A stretch of 64,000 bases of DNA from Thecaphora thlaspeos. Lineage: Eukaryota > Basidiomycota > Ustilaginomycetes > Urocystidales > Glomosporiaceae. Shown piece by piece: positions 1-10,344 of this stretch (position 1 is the first letter of the stretch; every line of letters starts with the position of its first letter). The notes beneath the pieces were generated by a model, which saw only the letters and a program-made list of their open reading frames with translations, ran no database searches and was not told where the DNA came from. The stretch lies in contig UWYS01000002.1 in assembly GCA_900291925.1 (NCBI GenBank), positions 1,054,001 through 1,118,000 on the forward strand, given 5' to 3'. Both the position numbers and the translations under genes were made by a program.

Positions 1-2459
1 GCCGCCGACGGTGGCCGGACCGATGATCAGGACGCCGGCCTTCTTGGCGCGGTGAAGGATCTCTCGGGCGTGGCGCTCGGGGACACCCTCGGCGATAAGC
101 GCGAGCGCGCGGATCTGAGGGAGCTCGAGGATCTCGAGGGTCGACGAGTAGACCGAGCGGCTAGAAGCGAAGTTGACGACGACGTCGGCGTCCGGGTGCT
201 TGGCGACAGCCTCCTTGACGCTGGTGTAGACGGGGAGGAGCGTCTCCTTGGTGCCCCAGTAGAACTTCTGGATGTGGTGGCCGCCGAAGGGGTAGATCAT
301 CGCGGCAACTGAGGGGGTGGCACGACCGCACGAGAAGTCGAAGTCGAGCATGCCCTGGATCGCACGGGGCTGCAGGCCAAAGACGAGCGAGCGGGTGTTG
401 GCGTCGAAGGGAAGGTAGCTGGGTCGCTGGCTGCCCGAGGCGGTCGAACCGAAGTGGACGATCTGGTCCTGGGGCTGAACACGGGCGCCGGTGTTGGGGT
501 CGACAGCACCGGTCAGCTTCTCCTCAGCCTTGGCGGCGCCGTTGGCCGAGGTCTGGACGGCGGGGCTCTGGGCGCCCGAGGGGAGGGCGTTGGCGCTGGT
601 GCTCGAGAGCGTGACCTCCTCGAAGGTCTTGACGCCGAGGGCGAGGGGGACGATGTCGGTGATGTGGGTCTCGGGGCCGAAAACCTGGATCTCGACGCCG
701 AGGTCCTCGCCGAGCAGGCGCATGGCCTTGAGGCCCTCCTGGTAGTTGGGGCCGCCGCGGCGGACGAAGATGCGGACACCGTGCTTGGCGAGGGCGACCT
801 TGTACTCCTTGAGCGCGCGGATGATGCCCTTGAAGGTTGAGGCGACGTTGGTGAAGTTAGCGATACCGCCACCGATGATGAGGAGCTTGCCCTCGGGGTT
901 GACGTCGCCGCGTGTCATCAGGTCAAGCAGCGTCTTGGCGTACTCGAACGTCTGGCCCTCGGAGGGAGCGCCCGAGTACTCGCCGTAGTTGGCGAGCTCG
1001 TGCGCGTAGCCGTGGGCCGCGATGGCGTCCGAGTAGACGACCGAGGCACCGCCGCCGGCGACCATGGTCCAGATCCTGCCAGTCGCGTTGAGCACGGTCA
1101 GCTTGAGCGAGGCACCCGTGCCGGCGTCGAGCTTGGCGATGTAGGCCTCCTCCTTGGTCAGGTCACGGCCGAAGGGGGCCGGCCAGTACATCGGCGGGCC
1201 GCGGTCCTCGCCCTTGGTACCCTGGGCCTGTCCGATGGGGCTGTCGACGTAAACCGAAGGGTCGCGAGCAATGGCCCACTTGGGTCCGCAGATGAAGTCG
1301 GCCGTCTGGTCGAGCTTGGCGGCCATGTCGAGGTAAGCGATCTGGCCATCGTCGGTGGCGACGAGTGGGTTGATCTCGAGGTAGGCAAAGTGAAGGTCGA
1401 CGTAGACGCTGTAGAGGCGGATCAGGAAGTCGGTAAGGACCTCGCGCTTGGCCGGCTGGACGCCGCCGAGCAGGGCCTTGGTCCACTCCTCGCGCAGCGG
1501 GAAAGGCTCGGTAGGGTCGGCGGGGATGAGGAGCTTGAGCGCCTTTGCGTCGACGTCGCCGACGTCGACACCACCCTCGTGGGTGAAGAGGATCCAGTCT
1601 CCCTCGCGCGCCGAGTTGATGCAGACGTAGAACTCGGTTTCGGCGGGGTGCGGGCAGAAGGGCTCGACGATGAAGTTGTTCAGCGTACCCGTGACGGTCT
1701 CGACCTGCGGGTGGAGGGAAAGCGTCCGAACATGTCAGCGACGGTTTCAGGGAACGGCAGAGAACCTCGCATTTCGCCCTTTTCTGAATTTTGCACCGTC
1801 TTGCGCTCTCTCCTCCGTCTACGCACCTGCTGGGGCTTTCCGGCACGCTCCTGAATCCACTGCTTGGCCTCGGCCCACTCGGTGTTGAGCTTGAGGAGGC
1901 CGGCCTTGCCACGGCGCTTGATGAGCTGGTCGGGCTTAGCGACGAGCTTGATGTTCTTGACCCACGAGGGGAGGGTGCTCTCGTCAGTGATGGTGTTGGT
2001 CGCCGGGTCCCACGAGACCTGGGCGACCTTGGGGGCGGGTGCGACAAAGTCAGAGTTGACCTTGATGTCGGAGTGGGCCAGAGGCGACCTGGGCAGCCAG
2101 TAGTTGACCAGGAGCTTGGCGTCGAACTCGCGAATGGCTGCAGGGGGGAAAATTGGGAGGGCAGGGAAGAAAAGGAATTCTCGGATCGTCAGTGCTCCGC
2201 CGCTCTCCGAAGGTCGGTCTCGTCACCAAAGGGCCGCGCCATCGACAGAGTCGCTGCTATCGTCTCCCGCATCGTTGCCCTTCATCGCCCGAGAGCGCGA
2301 TCGCAGCCGCAACGACGGCCCGATCAGGCGGCTGAGCCGGGTGAGCTTTCCGGCGGCTCATCCGAATCGGCTCTGCAGCGGCGTCTCTGTGCGGCTGCAG
2401 CGGTCAAAGCGAAACGGCGATTCTCAACGCTAATATTGATGCTTACCTTTGGAGGACAT
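1..2459 (-). CDS. ACLY: ATP-citrate lyase (ATP-citrate synthase), N-terminal part, cut by the window edge
   Basis: Cytosolic enzyme that makes acetyl-CoA and oxaloacetate from citrate, CoA and ATP, feeding lipid synthesis and protein acetylation. Exons read as 2459-2447, 2137-1827 and 1704 to beyond position 1. The first exon is only 13 nt (MSSK plus one base), followed by an intron of about 310 nt starting GTAAGC; the second intron is GTGCGT to CCGCAG. The protein matches the animal and fungal fused enzyme throughout: an ATP-grasp start with KPDQLIKRRGK, then EGDWILFTHEGGVDVGDVDA, the FTYLEINP-like segment, GRIWTMVAGGGASVVYSD, ANYGEYSGAPSE, VRRGGPNYQEGL and finally AEGVPE and GPATVGG. About 676 codons are visible; the citrate-synthase-like C-terminal half with the catalytic histidine lies outside the window. 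No lesion was seen. Confidence 0.96.
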
Positions 2460-3094
2460 GATGTGGTAGGTAAGTGGTCGGGAACGATCTCAGCTAAGTG
2501 ATGTTCTGCAAAGGGTGGAAGGGGGCAAAGCAAGGATCGCAGCAAACGAGAGGCTAGTTCGTTTCCGTGGTGTATGCTCTTCTGACTTCTTGTGCGCGGG
2601 CGCGAAAAGGGCGAGAGGGCGAGGCAGGTGGCAAGGTATGAAGGGAGAGTGTGCGGAAAGGTCAGGGAGAAGGAGGGGGAGGGTGGGTGGTGATAGTGGT
2701 GTTCGAGAGAGAAGGCGGCAGAGGTGGGTGGGTGGGCGGACGGGTGGTGCCTTTTGAGCCAGGTGTCGAGTGGGCAGGTGCAGGTGCGGCGGGCGGAAGA
2801 AGGCAGGTGCGTTTTTGGTTGGCCAGTGCTCACATCGGCCCCAGCGTTCAACCCTTTTGGGCGCAGCGCGGCAGGAAAGGGCAGCAGCAGCGCAGCGCAG
2901 ACGCGCCGAGCGAGCACTCAAGCGGACAAATTTTGACGACCTTTGCTTCCTGCTCTTTCTGCCGGCGTCGCGCCGAAGCACAAGCCATCCTTGTGCGCAC
3001 GGGTTGGCGGGCAGACGAGCGGTGGGCCTCGTATGGGTTCTGCCTGGCGCGGCCCGCTTTCCGCTCGCTGAAAGGGCCTTTCTCTCTTCCCGAC

Positions 3095-3097
3095 GTG

Positions 3098-3128
<31 letters not shown>

Positions 3129-3130
3129 AT
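3095..3130. repeat. (GTGC)n tandem repeat
   Basis: About eight uninterrupted copies of a GTGC/GCGT tetramer. Its translation gives the THAR/CVRA-type peptide repeats seen in spurious open frames here. Confidence 0.95.
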
Positions 3131-3848
3131 ATCTTCCACCCAACGACGTTGGCGGCAGCGCATACCGTCGTCCCTCGTCCCCCGTCCCCTGGACCTCGCC
3201 GCTCGATGCTGCTTGCGTGCTTCGAGCATGTTAAGTACAAGAGACGCTCGCCAAAGCAGAGGCTAGGTCAGAGGTGGTCGCTTCGGCCTACCGTAGCAAC
3301 TTGTCACATCTGAGGCTGCGTCGCTGCTTTGCTGCATTTTGGTGCTTGGTTGCTTTGGCGGTGCTTGCTCGCTTGCTCGTATGATTTTGGATCGAGGGGC
3401 CGCGGCCCTGTTGTTGGGAAGTGCGTAGTTATCTGCCGCGTTTGAGATCTTCTCCTCGACACGCGCCCATCCCAAACCCAACACAGGTCCGGTGCTCAGA
3501 GAAGCCGTTGGAATCTCGGAGCCGAGCTGCGGCCTCGCCACTTCCTGACAGACGGCCACCGGACCTCTGGAGCTTACCCACGCGTCCCTGTCCGATCGTT
3601 CTCACACGTCCTACACCTACGGCTCCGACGACAGCGCTCACCTCCGGCCTAGTCGCTCGTCCTGCCACATATTTTGCAGGCAGTACGTCGACTTCTGCAT
3701 CCCAAGTCGCGCGTCGACCACATCAAAAGTTCATTCCTAGCCATCTCGCTCTCCCATCTATTGACGCAAGCATGTACCTTTGCATTTGTATGGCGCGTTG
3801 GAGAAGGAAGGTGGGCTCGAGAGAAGGAAGATGATACTCGGCCTTCTT

Positions 3849-3869
3849 GGTTCGGTTCGGTTCGGTTCG
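3849..3869. repeat. (TTCGG)n pentamer repeat
   Basis: Four tandem TTCGG units in non-coding sequence. Confidence 0.9.
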
Positions 3870-4033
3870 AAGGCTGAAAAGTCGGGAGTCCCGCCATCGC
3901 AAGCCGAAACCTGAGCTTCGTTTTGTCCTTCCGTCGCTACTTGCAAGCGCCAAGAGCCGAGGGATCGTATCGCTCCTTCCGAGGGGTTCCGGGTCGTCTC
4001 AGCGGCAGAAGCATTCGCCCGATCATGTTCTAC

Positions 4034-4849
4034 TCAATGGTTCCACGACAGAGGGATTGCTCGAACCCTACTCTCAAGGTCTAGGCTGTAGACTCTTCGT
4101 CCTGTCTCGAGCTCCCCTATGGCATCAGAGAGAATTCTGACACGTCCGTAAATTGGAGGGTACAGGGCTCGGAAGACCGTGTTCAGCTCATCAACTTGCC
4201 TCAGTACCAAGTTTCGGTCGGTAGGGTGGAGGTTTGTGGCGATCGAACGGAGTGATTCGATCATGAACGTAACGCCTCTCTTGTCCATTTCAGCCGTTCC
4301 AACTTCCGCCTTCAGGAGCTTCAACTCGTCGAGATCGTAGATACCACCGCGCGTTACCAGTTTGTCGACGTCTCTGATCGCGTACCTGGCTGCTGCCAAC
4401 GAGCGCTGAGCTTTGACGGTGTTGTCGAAGGGGTCCGAAAACCTTGGTAGTTTCGTTGTATTCTCTCCATCTCCATACGCACGCTGTCACTCGGTATGAT
4501 CCCTTGATTCTCCTTGGTGCAGCGGGTGAGCAGTTCCGATTCGTAGGGAGAGAGCTGGTTCGTGAAGAACCAACTTTCGAGATCAAGTCGCTTGTCGCGC
4601 CATGTACCACGATTTTCGGGATCCGCCTCTCCGAGTGACGGTCTTGCGCTCGATGACGATGCTTCATCTACTGCACGTGTAGCAGCTGCGTATTCTCCGC
4701 GTGACGTGCCCTGGACGGAGCGATCCAGTTGCTCGGCGGACTCCCGGATCCGTCCAGGAAACCATGGGGGCGGCCGAGACCTGAGTCAGTCCGCCGATGA
4801 TGGCCATGAGGGCGATCGAGAACCAGCGCCAGGTGTGAAGAAGCTGCAT
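4034..4849 (-). pseudogene. Small secreted protein gene with broken reading frame
   Basis: No family recognised. The start at 4849 opens a textbook signal peptide: MQLLHT, a hydrophobic core (SIALMAIIGG), and a likely VSA-AP cleavage site. The first frame stops after about 60 codons. A different frame then carries well-formed acidic, hydrophilic coding sequence (LDLESWFFTNQLSPYES, then SVRMEMERIQRNYQ). From about 4440 a third frame runs to the stop at 4034 with good coding character (VDKLVTRGGIYDLDELKLLK and FMIESLRS). The first switch could be a very short intron (GTCTCG at 4780 to an AG at 4741 or 4732) or a one-base indel in a GGG run. The second switch, at the AAAA/TTTT run 4438-4441, is not explained by any intron I can see. 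Likely a secreted, effector-like protein of about 250 residues, either degenerate or affected by homopolymer error. Confidence 0.55.
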
Positions 4850-6193
4850 CTTGCGGCGTTGTTCGCAGAGGAATACTGGCGATGCGAGGAGAGCGATTTA
4901 CTTGCCAATCAACGATAGTCGGAGGGTGAGTGCGAAGGTGAAAGGAGGGGCTGGCTTGCTCGACGTGAGTGAGGTGAGGCCTAGGGTGTGGAAGAGTTGG
5001 AGGAAGGCGAGTCGACTCAATTGGATAGGAAGGAAAGAAGGTGGGCTGCCTCGGATTGTATGAGGGACAAGGAAAAGACGAGATGAGTGGCAGAGGAGGC
5101 AGGAGGAGACGGGAGATAGGAGAAGGGACGTGGGAGGATGGGGGATGGCAAAAGCGATTGCGAGCCTGGCCAGCTGCCCTTTTGTACCCGTACGACGACG
5201 AGCCAAGCCTCGTTCTTGCGGGCAGGGACCTCAGAAGAGAGCCTGATCTGATCCGGCGGAGGCAGTCTTGCACACTATCGATGTCTTGAATACGGGTTGC
5301 AGATGCCCCACCGCATGTCCCGCCTCGGTTGCCACACAAGGTCGAACCACAGCCAGTCGCTCGAGCGGGCTCGAGATATCCAGGAGGGACACCGCTCTTT
5401 CGATACTCTCTTCTTGCCCTGCTGCGTTCCCTGACTCGTTGGGCAGAGCAGGCAAGGCTTGCTGCAAAGGGGCACGTGTGATTTCTGCAGCTCAGCAGCG
5501 CCTGACCGACGCATGGTTACGGAGCAACAAAAGAAAAGAAAAGAAAAGAATTAAAAAGCCAGTGGCATGTCCTTACGACGCAAGTGAGGTGGGGAATGTA
5601 AGCAAGACGTTTCGCGGGCGAGCAAAAAGGTTGTGCGTCTCTTTGATAGGGCCCATTTTGTGTGGGACAAAACGATGGGTGGGTCGAGCCGGAACGAGTT
5701 TCATCGAGGCAGACCCTCCGCCATACTGGTGAAAGGAAGAGAACAAAATCCATACCCATCGAGGCAGACCGTCCTCCACACCGATGAGAGAAAGCTCAGA
5801 GAATGCATACCTTAATCGTCGAGGCAAAAAAATCCCGCATCACACTCAAAACTCAAAGAGATAAAAAAGGGTGACACACATCGTAAAGGTTGAGGGTCGG
5901 CATGGTGAATAAGCTGGACGGACGACTTCTGTGCGGCGCATCGCACGAGCGACCCTCCAGGCGTCTTCGAAGCGTCTCGTCGCTCGCTGCGACGCTCATC
6001 CTGCGCCAAGATGGCGGGTGAACGCTTCGTCACGCACCTCCGACAAAAAGGGAGACATCAACCCCAGATGCCAACAGCCTGGCCTTACGTTCGACTGGAT
6101 AAAGTAGCAGCAGCCACCTTTCGATTCTCCACCCGTGCGCATTCAAAAAGGTCTCTAAACATCCTGATTCCCTCCGAAGAGATAGTCTGGTCG
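4850..6193. other. Intergenic region, no gene seen
   Basis: Lower-complexity, mixed-composition sequence with no long coding frame. It contains an AAAAG pentamer repeat at 5528-5550. It separates the secreted-protein gene from the 3' end of the hydratase gene. Confidence 0.6.
5528..5550. repeat. (AAAAG)n pentamer repeat
   Basis: Four to five tandem AAAAG units. Confidence 0.9.
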
Positions 6194-7456
6194 CTACAAC
6201 TTGGCAGCCGGAGCACCTCCGGCCTTCTTTAGCGCCACACGGGCGTATCCACCACCCAGAGTCTTTTTGCCGTTGGTCTTGTTCGTCTGGTCGAACGCGA
6301 TCTCCACCTTGCCATCCTTCTGTCCGAGGATCCAGACGCTCGTCTCGAGCTCATCTCCCGGCTTGACGGGCGACGTGAAGCGGGCGGTGAAGACCTCCAG
6401 CTCTGCCCTCCTGTCGCTTCCCGTGCGGTCCACCGGCTTTCCGTCGTTAGGGTCGACGCTTCGAAGCACCGCGCGACAGGCGTGGCCGTACGAGCAGAGA
6501 CCGTGGAGGATGGTCCCGGAGAGGCCGTTGCTTGCGCCAATCTTAGGGTCGACGTGCAGCGGGTTGTAATCGCCCGACAGACGGTAGAGGAGCGCCTGCT
6601 GGGGCGTCGTCTTTTCAGAGAGGGTGAAGTCGACGCTGCGAGAGGGGGCCTTGACGCTTTCTGGCTTGGTGATGATCGACTTGCTGTAGCCGGTGCCCTG
6701 GCCGCCGCCGCGGTAGAAGGCCGAGCTGCGACGAGGGGGTAACAGAGGAACGCAGGGAAGGACGAGGGGAAACGGCGCATGGTCAGCGTCCGCAAAGCAA
6801 CGACGGAGCGCAACAGGCCGACGTTGAACTGCTCTCTCGACGGCGACTCTCACCCGACCATGGTGGCGTGCTTGTGACCGACGGGACTGAGGAGCGTGAC
6901 CTCGGTCTCCAGGATGAGTCCGCTGGGCTTGTCGTGTACGGCGTTGATGCGCTTTGCGAGCTTCCAGCCGTCGCCCGAGACGAGGGGGATGGGCTTGTGG
7001 ATCTCGATGCTCTGCTCGCCGTGGACGATGGTGTCCGGGTCGAGGTTGGGGAAGCCGAGAAGCTCCGAGCGCGAGCCAACCATCTCGCTGAATACAGTCG
7101 TGTCTTGGCTGGTACCTGGAGGGCAGGGTGAGGAGGGGCAGGGGTTACGGGGATGGGTGGGTAGGCACAAGGCGGGGGCAAGAGAACGAGAGGATGAGCC
7201 GGGATGGCGGGGCTTTGGAGGACAGCGAGGTGTACGACTTACCCTTGAGACCGAGTACGACAGGATAGGTGGGGAAGGCGCGGAAGTCGTGCATGGCCTC
7301 GTAGGTGTAGTCGAGGTCGTCGGGTCCGGCGCCGATGCCGACGACGTAGGTGAGGAGGTCGCGGCGGTTCCAAGCGACGGGTTAAATACCGTTGTCGTAG
7401 CCGACGGTCTGGTCGAAATCGACGGCGGCGGCGGCGAGCGGCATGACGGGCGGCAT
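6194..7456 (-). pseudogene. Peroxisomal MaoC-type enoyl-CoA hydratase 2 / 3-hydroxyacyl-CoA dehydratase with an in-frame stop
   Basis: Double-hotdog (R)-specific hydratase of fatty-acid beta-oxidation. Exons 7456-7243, 7115-6854 and 6725-6194 join in frame (1,008 nt). The GTAAGT and GTGAGA donors and the acceptors are clear. The C-terminal domain carries the hydratase-2 signature YRLSGDYNPLHVDPKIGAS. The N-terminal domain has the family segment WNRRDLLTYVVGIGAG. The last three residues are AKL, a PTS1 peroxisome signal. Codon 25 is TAA (7384-7382), lying between DQTVGYDNGI and PVAWNRRDLL, and no intron can remove it. As written, translation would end after 24 residues. The rest is intact, so the lesion is recent, an error, or bypassed by an unrecognised mechanism. 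Most basidiomycetes also carry this activity inside the multifunctional FOX2 protein (family knowledge), so a separate copy may be dispensable. Confidence 0.8.
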
Positions 7457-7640
7457 GGCGGAACAGATGTGGAGGATGGGCTGCGAGAGAGTGCGGGTGG
7501 TGGAGAGGGTGCGGCGGTGGTAGTGGTGTTGAGGCGGGCGAGCGAGGGTAGAAATAGGGCTGATGCTGTGCGGCGAGCGGACGAGGTCCACTGCGGCCAA
7601 AAGCGCCCGGCCAGCCGATAACCGGCAGCCGGCAACCAGC

Positions 7641-7718
7641 GCCACCATCGCATGGCCCGTGCCACCATCGCATGGCCCGTGCCACCGCCACCGCCACCGC
7701 CACCGCCACCGCCGCCGC
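7641..7718. repeat. 20-nt direct duplication followed by (CCACCG)n
   Basis: Two perfect adjacent copies of a 20-nt unit beginning GCCACCATCGCATGG (7641-7680) run into a CCACCG hexamer tract. It lies in the short gap between the dehydrogenase remnant and the hydratase start. Confidence 0.9.
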
Positions 7719-7720
7719 TT

Positions 7721-8032
7721 TCACCACGGCAGGCGTTCGCCGTTGTACGTCAGCAAGTGGGCGCTCTGCTCGGGCGTCAGCTTCTCGAGCACACTGACGA
7801 TCCCCTCGACGCTCTCAGTCACGGGCATGGCGCCATCGCCGAATCCGTTGCCCATGTCGGTCGCCACCCAACCTGTTGTCGCGCGCGTTGGCGGTGCGTG
7901 CGCATGCCATGCGATGACCAAGATGGGAATGCTCGGCCATCCGTCAGTCGGCCAGTCAGTGCGGCAGACGGGCGAGAGCGCACAGGCGGGGACCCTGACT
8001 CGCCGGGATGCAGAGGAACGACGGTGATAGGA
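7721..8032 (-). pseudogene. Short-chain dehydrogenase/reductase, 3' remnant only
   Basis: Two terminal exons of a classical SDR survive. A mini-exon of about 29 nt (about 8032-8004) encodes ITVVPLHPG. An intron with a GC donor (GCGAGT) and a CAACAG acceptor follows. The last exon (7872-7721) encodes GWVATDMGNGFGDGAMPV and then EGIVSVLEKLTPEQSA, ending in NGERLPW. The block from LHPGWV to the LPW end is the standard C-terminus of C-factor-like SDRs. The Rossmann GxxxGIG motif and the catalytic YxxxK are absent: upstream sequence is a CA repeat and the GST promoter. The gene therefore appears truncated by deletion or rearrangement, leaving a tail of about 60 codons with preserved splice sites. 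Confidence 0.75.
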
Positions 8033-8173
8033 GCTACGGTGGTCGAGTGAACCGCAAGCAAGCCTTGACCAACGGGGCGAGGGGATGAGTAACGCCGTGA
8101 AAAGGAAGCGCTTTGGCCGGACGTAAGAAAGGGCAGTCGCCACATCGACGCGCCGCAGTCGTCATGTCACTGG

Positions 8174-8188
8174 CACACACACACACAC
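8174..8188. repeat. (CA)n microsatellite
   Basis: About seven CA units, close to where the dehydrogenase remnant loses similarity. Confidence 0.85.
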
Positions 8189-8664
8189 CTCACACACCTC
8201 TCTGGGCGGCCCTACGTAACTCCGCCGCCATTCCCTAGCTCGCTCGCCGACTCAGGCACCTCTTGGCCTGCTCGCCCTAAGCAAGGCCAAGTGCATATAC
8301 ATATGCGTCCTGCTCGCCGCCCCCTCTCCTAGCCCCCTCCTCCTCTCCCCCCTCCCGATCATCCTTCCATCCGTCCATCCATGCACCCATCTCCCACCGC
8401 AGCCCGTGTTGGACATCGCCCCAGCACACCCACCCGCTCAACGCCATTCCACCAACGCTCGCCTCTATCTCGGCTGTCACGAGCAGCCTGCTGTCTGACC
8501 CCCGCCGTATCCCCGTTCACCTGGCCGCCCGCCTTATGCACACGCTCGTCCAGCAGCGCGTCGCCCTTCTTGCTCACCCTGTCTCCAGCCATCCCGCCGC
8601 CGCCGCCGCCGCCGCCGCCTGCACCCTCGGCCCCCTCACTTCCCACTCCACACGCCGTTCAAAG

Positions 8665-9884
8665 ATGACCGACGCCCACAAGGACGGCTCCACCAACTGG
8701 GCCGCAAAGGACGGCCAGTTCCGCCGACAGGTCTCGTCGTTCCGCGACGACATCGCAAAGGGCGGCAAGTTTCAACCCGAGCTCGGTCGCTATCACCTCA
8801 TCGTCGCGCTCGCCTGTCCCTGGGCCCACCGCACGCTCATCGTCCGCCGCCTCAAGGGCCTCGACAAGGTGCCCGGCCTCCTCCCCGTCCACACCGTCGA
8901 CTCGCTCCTCGGGCCGGAAGGCTGGTCCTTTGTTCCCTACGACGACCCGCCCAACCTCGGCGTTCCGGGTACGGGCAACAAGATCCCCGGTCACGAGGAC
9001 AAGAAACGCATCCGCCACCTCTACCAGACTGCCGACCCCGAGTACTCGGCACGCTGCACCGTCCCCATTATCTGGGACAACAAGATGACCACGGTCGTCA
9101 GCAACGAATCCTCCGAGATCATCCGCAACCTCAACACGGCCTTTGACGACTTCATCCCGGACGAGTACAAGGGCCTCCACTTCTATTCGGACGACCTGCG
9201 CGCCGAGATCGACGACCTCAACGCCTGGGTCTACGATACCGTCAACAACGGCGTCTACAAGTCCGGTTTCGCCACGTCCCAGCAGGCCTACCAGGACAAC
9301 TTCCGGCCGCTCTTTGATAGCCTCGACAGGATCGAAAAGATCCTCAGCGACGGTAGGGCCTACCTCGTCGGCGGCAAGCTGACCGAGGCCGACATCCGCC
9401 TCTACACGACCATTGTCAGGTTCGACCCGGTCTACGTGAGTCTTGACTCGACCCTGTCCCGGGTTGTTGCCTTTGACTTTGACGAGGGGTAAAGGCCACT
9501 GACACTGCCTTCCTTGATCTCGGCGACGACGTCCGACAACAGGTGGGTCATTTCAAGTGCAACATCAACACGATCCGCGCCGGGTACCCGCACATTCACA
9601 AGTGGCTGCGCAACCTCTACTGGAACGAGCCCGCCTTTGTACGTCGTCCTGCTCCTTGTCCTTCTCTGCGCGTTTTGACCGTCTCTGTACTGACGGGACC
9701 CTCTTCCTCTCTCTCTCTATCTCCCATTCTCTGCTCTCTCTCTATTCTCTTGAAACGCCGACAGAAAGAAACGACCGACTTTGAGTCAATCAAGGCGCAC
9801 TACTACCAGAGCCACCCGCAGATCAACCCGACGCGAATCGTACCCGTCGGTCCTCAGCCTGATATCTTGCCGCTCGACGCATGA
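8665..9884 (+). CDS. Glutathione S-transferase, xi/omega-like glutathionyl-hydroquinone reductase (ECM4/GTO type)
   Basis: Exons 8665-9435, 9543-9638 and 9765-9884 give 328 residues. The N-terminal thioredoxin-like domain has the catalytic-cysteine motif CPWAHRTLIVRRLKGL, diagnostic of the ECM4/YqjG family that reduces glutathionyl-quinones. Further family segments are NESSEIIRNLNTAFD, the helical domain with LYTTIVRFDPVY, then HFKCNINTIRAGYPHIHKWL after the first intron. Introns are GTGAGT...CAG and GTACGT...ACAG. An in-frame ATG at 8536 would add 43 residues containing an alanine run coded by a GCC repeat; this could be an alternative, possibly mitochondrial, start. I prefer 8665 because homology begins there. 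Cytosolic redox and quinone detoxification is the likely role. Confidence 0.93.
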
Positions 9885-10344
9885 GAAGCGAACCACGGAG
9901 ACGTATCGTACTGCTCTCGTCGAAATGCAAAATGCTCGTCGCTATGTCGCAGTGGTTGTCGCGTTGCGTCTCGGTCTCGTCTCATCTCGTCTCGTCTGAA
10001 GCTGCATGTGCGCTGGCATTCTCTGCCTTTATCGGTGCCCCTTGTACCCCCCTCTCTTGACCTCGTGCGGCGCTTGTACCGTCGCTTTTACTCCCCTCGG
10101 CGCCTTCTGTCGTTGTCGTCTGCGCTCATCCGGCCCGTCCAGTGATTTACACCTTCTTGCTACACGGTCGATCTGAGTTGGGTTTCTGTTTCCTTTGACA
10201 CACGAGCGCTTGTCAGATGGACCTACATACGTTCAATAGAGATATACCCTTTATTTCGCCATGCAGATCCGCACTACGCATGCTAACAACTTATCATCTT
10301 CAAACGACAGCCCGAACTCCGTCCGACTATGTTCGAACCCTTGT
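9885..10344. other. Convergent 3' intergenic region
   Basis: Sits between the 3' ends of the GST and NRDE2 genes. T-rich, with no coding frame and no structured RNA that I could see. Confidence 0.6.

Larger units (their letters stand above)
2460..4033. other. Upstream region of ATP-citrate lyase, no convincing gene
   Basis: Pyrimidine/purine-biased promoter-like sequence. Short open frames occur on both strands but show no recognisable protein. It contains a GCGT microsatellite and a TTCGG pentamer repeat, listed separately. Confidence 0.6.

Noticed and set aside
3095..3130. CRISPR-like or minisatellite array
   Set aside because: Simple tetramer microsatellite without spacers.
4668..5339. 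223-codon minus-strand frame overlapping the secreted-protein gene
   Set aside because: Pro/Ser-rich translation without domain; the signal-peptide frame and its downstream frames have better coding character.
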